From contig OX243828.1 of assembly GCA_945859605.1 (NCBI GenBank), positions 24,871,288-24,935,287 of the forward strand: a DNA stretch of 64,000 nucleotides, read 5' to 3'. The position numbers were made by a program, and so were the translations under genes. This stretch comes from Lumbricus rubellus (lineage: Eukaryota > Annelida > Clitellata > Crassiclitellata > Lumbricidae). Shown in pieces: positions 1-10,000 of the stretch. Each line of letters starts with the position of its first letter. Position 1 is the first letter of the stretch. The notes beneath the pieces are model-generated. The model searched no databases, was not told where the DNA came from, and saw only the letters and a list, made by a program, of their open reading frames with translations.

Positions 1-752
1 TAATATCAAGTAAGATTAAACGCTCCTAAAAACTCTTTTCTAATAACTACATAAAAGGCAAGGGTGTACTTAGAGGTTTTACGCATTCAAACCCCAGAAA
101 CAAATACTTTCAGAATTTCTTTAACTATCTCTGTTTACTTTCCAACCCTGTACATCGGAAAAATCCCGAAATGGAAACACCTAAAATCTTTCCTAGCTAC
201 ACCACCCCTGATGAAGGGCATATATCAAAGTTTCTCTGATTCTGGAAGTGCAATTGATCGACATCTTCTGAAAGCCAAAACAAACTTTGCCGAGAGAATG
301 TCTTGAGATGTCATGTCATTAAACAGGGTATCAGATCGAGTGCCATTCAGACAGCCCTCAGAACTGCTTTTACGCAGACAATAAAAGCTCTCATCTTCTG
401 GTTATAAGCGTCCGTATAAGAGAAGAAAGGATAATGCAATGTCTTATCACTCTTATGCAGTCATTGGTGAGCAAGCACTCAGGAATCTTTAACGACAGCA
501 AAGAGTGATATGTCTGGTGAATGTATGGCTACTAGAGCAATGTCATTAAGTGACAGCATGCTTTTGTCAAGAGCCCTTCTTCCATGTTTGCAGCTCTCCT
601 ATTTTTTCTCAGGACTATTATAGGCTATATATAGAGTGATAGACAACAACCCTTAGACACAATGCCTGCTGCCTCCTCTAACACATGTCAGCCTGATAAC
701 CTTACATATGTGATTTGATCAGCGAAGGCTGACTCACAAGTTAAACCAGAGT
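1..752. other. No gene recognised
   Basis: AT-rich sequence with only short open frames that lack family resemblance or paired splice sites. I see nothing I can name here before the long palindrome begins. Confidence 0.5.
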
Positions 753-1403
753 GGTAAAGTTCTAGAACGCGGCGGTAGCAAGTAAACATCATGGCGACCA
801 AAGATCCGCTCGTAATAGAACGCGTGCACGTGACGGCAAAAAGGTAGCCCAATATTTTCGCGGCCTAGGGTGATGTATAAGCCAATGTTTTCGCGAAAGT
901 AAGTAAGTAAAAATACCACGAAACGGTTATTTTTATAAATATTAATACGCTTAAATAAGCTTAATAACACAACAAAATCGATGGACCTTAACACATTGGG
1001 CGCCATCTACGAGATATCTGGCGGTAAGCGCGAAATCTCGCGGTAAAAAACCGCGAGATATCTCCGCGAGATCTGGCGCTAAGAAACCGCGGAGATATCT
1101 CGCGGTTTTTTACCGCGAGATTTCGCGCTTACCGCCAGATATCTCGTAGATGGCGCCCAATGTGTTAAGGTCCATCGATTTTGTTGTGTTATTAAGCTTA
1201 TTTAAGCGTATTAATATTTATAAAAATAACCGTTTCGTGGTATTTTTACTTACTTACTTTCGCGAAAACATTGGCTTATACATCACCCTAGGCCGCGAAA
1301 ATATTGGGCTACCTTTTTGCCGTCACGTGCACGCGTTCTATTACGAGCGGATCTTTGGTCGCCATGATGTTTACTTGCTACCGCCGCGTTCTAGAACTTT
1401 ACC
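753..1403. repeat. 651-bp fold-back palindrome
   Basis: Two inverted arms of about 316 bp (753-1068 and 1088-1403) surround a 19-bp spacer. Wherever I compared them base by base the arms matched, and both give the same ~84-residue open frame, one on each strand; this frame is a by-product of the symmetry, not a gene. The inner part is rich in CGCGAGATATC-type motifs. The termini are GGTAAAGT and its complement; no clear target duplication flanks them. It could be a fold-back/MITE element, or an assembly or cloning artefact. Confidence 0.9.
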
Positions 1404-1889
1404 CTATTTAGAGCGCTGTTCTACTCAAAAACTTAGATTATTACGGTGAGTCGGTGACTCAAAGCGTAATAATAATATTATTATTATCATAATTGTCTAA
1501 GGTAGCCTAGGTAGGTAGGCTAGCCTACGTTGAACTCACCCTCTGTTTCATTCGCAATTTATCTTCGCGAATACTTAAACGCGTTTTAACCCAGTTCATT
1601 TCTAGCGTTTAAAAGTATCTGAAAGTGTGAACTTGTAAATTAAACTTTAGCAACACATTTTCTGAAAAAGAAAACTATTAAATTGCAGACGACACAGGAT
1701 CCAGAAACGGAACCTGTCCCGATTTCCCAATGGAATATTTTAATTATATAGCTCATTTTTGGCGTATAGCACTCGTGCTATAATAATTTGATGGGTTATT
1801 AAAATTCTGTTCCTATTATTTTTTCTGTTACCTTTATAGTTTTTTGAGAGAGTGAGACTGTGAAAGATAGACGACAGACAGACAGATAT

Positions 1890-1950
<61 letters not shown>

Positions 1951-2661
1951 TGAGCACAACTTAAAATCTGGAAGGCAGTTCAAGTTTCGTACAAACCCTA
2001 TCCTATTTCGAAAGTTTTTAGACGTCAGAGCTTGAAGGGGGCAATTGTCGAAGAAAACTTTGTCGAAGCTGGATAATTCCAGCTTGTTGTAACATAGCAC
2101 GTTAATTTTTTCAAGTTCCCTGTTAAAGAGGATGCATGTCTTGCAAGAACTATAAGCCATGAAACTCACATTTGAAATTTCTGAATATTTGTGCATAGAA
2201 TCTCTCAAATTTCCCTTACTTACATATTCACTTGCTTGTCATTGTTTCGTCCCAAACACTCACTTCTTATCTTGGTTCTAGGAAGTTGTGTGGATTCAGC
2301 CTTCAGTAATATCTTTGGTAATAGAAGACTCTGTGTGCCTTATAATATTGCAACTGTAACATAGAGGCTGGATACCCAATTGCAAGGCAAGTGCCCAGTC
2401 CAATCTCTAGCCTAAAGCAGACCAAGTTTATCTTTGAATGAATAAAAGTTCTGCCTTGTGCAAACTTAAACTTCAATTTGTAAAACTGTATGGGTCAGTG
2501 ACATTTATGTCCAGTAATGTTCGAAATAAAAATGGCCCAATTGTAGTAGCATAAAGTCATATCTGAACGAATTAAGTACTGCTCCTGTGTCATATCAGAA
2601 TGCCTACATATGGTCACCATAGAACTCTAATCTCCACTTGGTACCCTTTTGGGGTTCATAT
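1404..2661. other. Intergenic; one ACAG microsatellite
   Basis: No coding exon recognised. A pure (ACAG)n run lies at about 1874-1950; the open frame across it on the minus strand is low complexity and not a gene. Confidence 0.5.
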
Positions 2662-2807
2662 CAGGGCTTAAAGTGTGGCTGGACGGTCATGGACGGCGTC
2701 CATGCACTTATTTTAAAATCTAAACGCTTTCCTGCCACTTATTGGCCAGCACAGTCTGGAAGTGTATGGGGCGTCCAGGCACTTATTTTGTTACACTTTG
2801 ATCACTG
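2662..2807. mobile_element. hAT-type MITE, family 1, copy 1
   Basis: 146 bp, with TIRs CAGGGCTTAAAGTGT and ACACTTTGATCACTG. It is flanked by a perfect 8-bp target duplication GTTCATAT (2654-2661 and 2808-2815). Related copies lie at 31456-31631 and 47966-48112. The 8-bp TSD and CAG-start TIR fit the hAT superfamily. Confidence 0.85.
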
Positions 2808-2815
2808 GTTCATAT

Positions 2816-3810
2816 GCGCCTCATCACATGTTCATGGATGTTTAGACAGTACAGGGGTTTGCTAAAAGGGGGTGACGCTACAAAAGAGCACCCGATATAA
2901 GAGCACTGTCATAATAGCACCAACACACTAAAGTAAATTTCATATATGAATCTTTTTATTATATAAGAAGTTCAATTCTCATTCACTCCAATGTATCGCT
3001 GAAAGGAGCAACATAAATGACGACAATGACACAGACAATGTCACAAAAAGACAATGTGTCTGTTGGCATTTTGTCCAAATCACTCTACGTACTTGAATTG
3101 CATTCGTAGATTCTGAACAGTATTTACAATTATTTAGAAGACACAGAATTACTGATGTAACACACCAAGTTCATCATCTTTCCTAGAATACTGCTACAAC
3201 ATGTTTCGCCAAAACCTCTCCACATTACCTGACCAGCAACTGTTCAACATATTATATTTACCATACAGTGGAAACAGCGGAAAGTTCGTACAGACGAAAT
3301 TCCAGTAAAAAGGCCTGGAAAAACTACCACCGTCCTTTAAAACGAAGTAAATTATCATACAGAGTAAATTCTTAACGTCATCTTTGACCTCCGTAACAAG
3401 TGCTCACTTATAACAAGGGGTTGTGTCATGTATACTTTAATGGCTATTGGTGTAAATGGCTAAATTATGGTATGGTAAATGGTGTAAATTGCTATACTAG
3501 TCTACACCTGTTAAAACCTCTTCAAGGAAACTTGCCAAATAAAGGTGAATTAAAATTGGAATCAAGTTCCCAAATGCGATGTATAAAAATTTGAGTGTTT
3601 TATTTTATATGGAGATTCGTTATCAAACAAATCTCTGAATATCTTCAGCACCGTTTACAGCCCATAGATTGGAATCAGTTTCTTTGATTTTTCTTAAACT
3701 GTTCGCTGGTATCACAATCCTCAATTCCACGGCTGACTTTCACATAAATGTACAGCATATATAATACAAGTTGACACTGCCACGCACTCAAATGTTCAAG
3801 GAAAGGTGGA
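2816..3810. other. CRBN 3' flank, nothing recognised
   Basis: AT-rich sequence downstream of the cereblon terminal exon. It may carry the 3' UTR. I see no coding exon or clear repeat. Confidence 0.4.
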
Positions 3811-4025
3811 CTAAATCGTCAGTGGGGAAAGATCGAGGTCCGGTGGAAGATCCTGTCTGATCCCTGGCAACACAGCACTCCGGCATACACCCCAGAACTT
3901 ATCAAGGCCAAGAAGACCTCTCCTTTGCGCTGTGAATTTCCAGCCAACGTGCGCCGTGCAGTTCCGACACTGAACGACGGACGGTCCAGGCAAACCTAAA
4001 CAGACGATCAACAACAAGAAATACC

Positions 4026-4075
<50 letters not shown>

Positions 4076-7000
4076 ATAATAATAATAATAATAATCTTTT
4101 CTTTAATTAAACGCCTGCAAGACGCACTGCGCTTTACATTTACAAGTTATGCAGTAATCTTAATTAAACTTAACTACCAACTGAGCAGACAGCTTTGCAA
4201 TTACATGGCACTAATAGCAGCCTACAAATCAAATCCACCCAATGGGGGCTCGAACCTGCTACCTCTCGCACTTTTTGCCAGCGTGTAAACCATTACTCTG
4301 CCGGGCCCCCCGGTATTGTTATTGATTTTTTTATAGCACACCTTCAAGGTAATATACTCAGAAGCGCTCCCAGTTCAACAACGGCTAAATAAGGCAGTTT
4401 TTAAGCGAGAAAGGAACATAGTGGTGTGACTTCTAAGCACAAGGCGGAGTGCAACAGGGAGCTCAGCCCATTCCAGGTTCTATGACCAGTCACTTTATAT
4501 AAAATACATCCACAGAACAGATCAAGGACGAAGTCAATAACCAGGCAAACCTTAAACATGATGAATTTCCAGTTATATACACACACACAAACATACAAGT
4601 ATACACGTAATACAATTTTACATACAAAATATGCGACTAAAAATATTTCGGCTGAAGCCAGTCGCAGAGCAGATTTCAACTCTTGAGTTCATCATGGGTC
4701 CTTCGCAGTTTAACAACACTTTTGATAACAAAGACCATTGGCATCACCCTCCTCCTTTATCCAGGCTTGGCACTGGCACTGTCAGAATGCAAACAGTGGC
4801 GAAGTTCTGACCTCATCATCAAAAACCGTTCTATTATCATAGGAAATAAAATATAAGTTCACAACACAGTGCCACTGCTTAATGACTAGAGCCAAGCAAA
4901 AAATTGAGTGAATGGCATGTGTACATAGTAACGGTTTCAAACCTATGTTCTTCAAGTAGTGGGAGCGCTTCTGAGTAGATACTCTCTAAGAGGCGCTATA
5001 CAAATGTCTGAAATGAATGAATGAATGAATGAATGAAAGAAAGAGGTTTGAGCTTATAAACATAGCCAAAATCCAATACAAAATTTAAAAGATTTAATAA
5101 ATTAACAAACTATTACAGCTGTGGTGGACAAAAATAAATATTTCGTACCCTTCAAACCAAGTATTTTCCACGGAAGGTCCCCCAACATTTTTCAGACCAT
5201 CTGCCCTGTATACAGTGATCATCTCGTGTATGTATCCACCGGGGTTGACGTACATGCCAAGAGGACCGTCCTTCGCCATACTGAAAACGTCCTTCTTATC
5301 GGCAATGAACAGCCCGCAGTCCTTGCAACATATCACAGTGCACTAGAAAACCACAAGAACAAAACATTTTTTAAAAACAATCTCCCACAAAGAACTCAAG
5401 AAAAGCAGCAAACAATGCAATTAGTGTTATAAAGAGTCACTATGGCGACTTATTATAGCCTCTATGAAATAACGAAATATTTACACTTATTGTAAAAGGT
5501 TACTATGGCAATTCACAGTCTCTATGAAATTACAATGGAATTATTATAACATGTTTACAATGGCATCTTTATTGTATCACAATGCCATTATTACAAGAGC
5601 CACTATGTAAATTTATAGACTCTATGACAGCACAATGCAATTAATATCATAACAGGTTACTATAGTAATGGTAATTTTATAGCTTTATGAAATCACAGAG
5701 GTTACTATAGCAATTTATAAACTGTATGAAATCACAAAGCAATTGTTAGAAAGGTTACTATGGTAATTTATAGCCTCTGTGACATCACAATACAATTATC
5801 TTAACAGACTACTATAGCAATTTATAAACTTATGAAATCACACTGCAATAATTATAATAGGTTACTATAGCAATTTATACACTGTATGACATCACAAAGT
5901 AATTATTGTCTATTCAAGAAAATTAATAAAACGCAATTATTATAAAAGGTCACTATGGTAATTTATAGCCTCTATGGCATCACAAAGCAATTATTATAAA
6001 AGGTTACTATGGGAATCAATAGACTGTATAAAAATCACAAAGCATTATTATAAAAAGTTACTATGGCAATTTATAGCCTCTATCACATCACAGTACAATT
6101 TTTGTAAACAGTTACTATAATAGCAATTTATAAGCTTATTAAATCACAAAGCAATTATTATAAAAAGTTACTATGAAAATTTATAAATTGACAGCAACTT
6201 TTATCATAAAACATCACCCTCCGAATTAATTAACTCCTAATATAAGAGTTAATTAATTAATTAGGAATTAATTAGGAACCAGTAAAAACTTGTTCCAGCC
6301 TAGAATTTTGCAGAAACTGATAGCTTAGTCCCCTTCTCATTTCTTTCTTCATGTAATATTAAGTTGCCAAAATGTCAACTTAATTTTCTTGAATAAACTA
6401 AACACATATAATTAATTATATAATTAATTACAATTAATATTATTATTATTTATTATTATTATTATTATTATTAATATTAATAACATTATTACTAGTATTA
6501 TTATTATTAATATTATTATAATTAATTATATAATTGAAAAGTTACAGAAATACTACCAGCTGACCGACTTAAGTATACCGAGTTCACATCGGAGTCGTTG
6601 AATTGTCGAGTTAATAGCGAGTAGCGAGAGTTTCATTCTGTCATCGACCGGAAGGTTGGCCATCAGCCAGAATGAATATTCAACAGGTCCCTTCGACTGA
6701 GATGCAACGTTCAATGTGCTATTGCAGGCAGCCAACTCCTTCTGAATATTCATCAGGACCGACCTCTGAAGAAAAACACGAAGAGCAGAATTTAACCAGA
6801 TTGAAATATTGAACACGTACACAAGAAAAAGATTCAGATCATTTGCTGGCACTTTTGTTGACTAATAAGGTCTCTTTAAAAGAGTGCATCATATTACATA
6901 TTATGCCTGATTAGGCTAAAAATAACAATAAAAAGAAAGTGGTGCAGGCAACAAAATAAATACGATAAGAATTTTTTTTCAACAGGGCAATGCCATCTGC

Positions 7001-10000
7001 CACTCTGGGGCATTAACCACATACTCCAAGTTCTTCAGACAATAGCAATAATGAATTATAGTCTGAGATTGTGCATGATAAGCATATTTTCAAAATATTG
7101 TGACACCTCAGACAAAGCCTGAACCCTTGGTGAATAAACGTTTACTCCAAAATAACTCTTTGTTCCTGGAAGATAGTATATCCGTCCTGGGTAAAATAAT
7201 AACGATAATAAAGATAATACTATATTAAAGACTAAGACAACAACAACAAAAATAATAGCAGTGAACTAAGAACAGCTTGCCATTCATAATTCCAGGTACA
7301 CGCATTGACATACATAAGATAAGCAATATGAGTGCATGGAATCATAAAATGGTTTCCAGTACAATAATCTCATTTTCATCAGAAGTACTGACCAGGCCAC
7401 TTCCAGTGGCGGCGCTACGGGAGGTCACGGCAGGTCATTTGACCTGCCTAGTTTGCTCACGACCTGACTAATGACCTGCCTAAAAAACCTTTGGAATTTT
7501 TCATATATTTTACATTATATTTTATTTAAGGGTTTAAAATGAAAAATCAAAATTAACTTTTTCTCGCCCAAAAGACAAAAGAGATTGGAGGGGGGAAAGA
7601 ATGACAGGAATACCAAGACAGATGATGCTGGGATGGATGATGACTGACGGATACAAGAACTGCTTGAACAGAAAAGCACAGCGAAGATAAGAATGGCGTC
7701 ATTGGAAGTTGAAACCTGCCGAGATGTAGAGAACTTAAAGAAGTTCTAGAAGAATGCCTTTTGTGCTTCAAATTCAATCATCAATTTCTTCGACCTGCCA
7801 AATAGTTCCCATGACCCCGACGCGACCTGCCGAAATTTTAGAGCTGGCGCCGACACTGGCCACTTCTGAGAGCAAAACAAGCATTAACACAAACCAGCAC
7901 TAAAAAAACAAGTAACACAAAACGAGCATTAATTTAAAACAAAACGAGCTTTAAAAAAAAGCGAGCATTAACAAAAAACGAGCATTAACACAAAACGAGC
8001 ATAAAAAAAGAAGAATTAACACGTACCGAGTCGTACTGTTTATAAACCCAGGATGGCCAGTGCGTGAAAGCGGCTGCAGATAATCTGTCCACCTACAAAT
8101 ACACCAAGCAGAGCAGAACCTTTAGCACAACACTCCCATAACACACCATGTACAGAAAAACACCACAGAATGAACTTTGATACTTTTTAAGGTGAAGTCC
8201 ATATATGAATACCTTGACTGAAGCAACAGAGATGTTTTCATCTCAAGTCTTATTCATCATTCATTCATTCATTCCGAAATTTATGTAGGAAACTACTCAG
8301 AGGCGCTCTCGACTTCAACACGCCCAAAGAGAACAGTTTTAAGTTTAGCGCGGAAGGATTGTGGGTGTAGATGTAGTTCTAAAGTAAGGCAATTCCAAAC
8401 CACTGGGCTATAGTATACCACAGCTATAGTACATCTTTGCCAAAACAGAGGTTTCTTAATCTGAAGTCCTGAATTCAAATGATGATCTCGTGTTTTTAAT
8501 CCAAGTTACCTTTCTTCGTTTTACAGTTTGGTCACCAGTTGTCTCGCAGTTGAGCGGTTCAAGTATCTGTCGTCTTTGAGAGGCAAGCATTATGTTATCG
8601 AGAAGCGGTGGAAGCTCCCGCTCACCCAACATCCGAACAGTGCCGAGCAACGACCTGTGTTCAAAAAAGAGAGAACACTTAAGTTTGGCATGGCATTAGA
8701 AATGCTACCAGGTTTCAAACTCTAGTGTTTCAATTTTCAAAGCAGTCAGCCAGGTTCATCGAGCTACAATATTTGTACATAAACTGAGTGGTGTTCCTAC
8801 GACCTGAGCGCAACTGATTGCGAAAAATTGGCCAGTGCCTATCAGAAGCCAGAATGACACTAAAATGCATGAATTTTCAACCACAACACCTCAAACACTT
8901 AAAGAATAATAATAAGCTGACAACTTAATAACAACGAAAACCAACCTGGTACATGGCACAGTAATGCAGCTACAGTGCTGCAAGAGCACTAACAAACAGC
9001 TAACTGCTGTTTTTAAGGAATTTTTAGAACTGCACAACCTCTTCTTTCCTTCTCATTCTCCATGGTAAATTACTTCCAATCGCAGGACAAGGGCCTTTTT
9101 GCTAGTTTTAACTGTACAGAAGTGCTTCTACAACTGCACAAATCCAATTAGAACTGCACATTTTGTGTACAACTGCATGTTAAAAAAGCCCTGCAAACAG
9201 CTAACTGCGGGATAAGCCTACGCAAATAAGTAAGATTTAAGCTTTGATTTGAAAGAGTCCACTGAGTCGACCAATCTGATTTATTTATTTTGAAAATTTT
9301 ATATAGCGCCTCTTCAAGGCAGGCCACTCAGAAGTGTTCCCGGCCCAACCACGGCTAAATAAGACAGTTTTGAGGTTCTTAAGGAACAGAGTGGAGTGAC
9401 CCATGCGAACTAAGTGCAGTGTAACAGGGAGGCCATTCCAGGTTGTAGGACCAGCGACAGAGAATGAACGACGCTGTCGGATAGCAGTTCACAAGCAGGG
9501 AACAAGAAGCTGTTGTCGAGTAGAAGACAAGATAATCATGGAAAAGAATGTGAATGGACACGCTTTTGTTTGCCCAACTAAAGAAGTGTGCTTCATTTCA
9601 GCTCACAATACCCAATACAATACAATACAATACAATACAATTCACTTTATTGCAGCCAGAAAACAATAAAACAATAAAAGTACAAAACATGCATGCATTG
9701 CCCACAGGGCACACATGACCAGGACTGGCTTCAGTAGTTCGAATATACTCTTATAGGTGCTTACTTGCTTGGAGTGGACGTGGTGGAACATGCCCCACTG
9801 CCCCCCAGGATGAGGGAACTGAGATCTCACCCATCGATTTGTCGTTGGCTGCTGATGACTTGAAACCTCTTGCTTCCGACACCTTTCACTTTCAGCGCTG
9901 ATGATATACCATCCTCCTCAACCGATACTATCTCCACCGTTGTACCGATCGTCGACGTCACGTGTCCCTCCGTTGGACTCACAAACCTGAAATTTCATGC

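Noticed and set aside
734..1449. Identical ~84-residue frames on opposite strands
   Set aside because: They mirror each other only because the DNA is palindromic; no protein family resemblance.
1834..2208. 124-residue minus-strand frame with Cys/Leu/Ser/Val repeats
   Set aside because: Its repetitive part is the (ACAG)n microsatellite read as protein.
9742..9783. Candidate missing cereblon exon (CAG and GTAAGC borders)
   Set aside because: Splice-like borders but no resemblance to the expected Lon segment, and phase does not lead to the exon at 8092.
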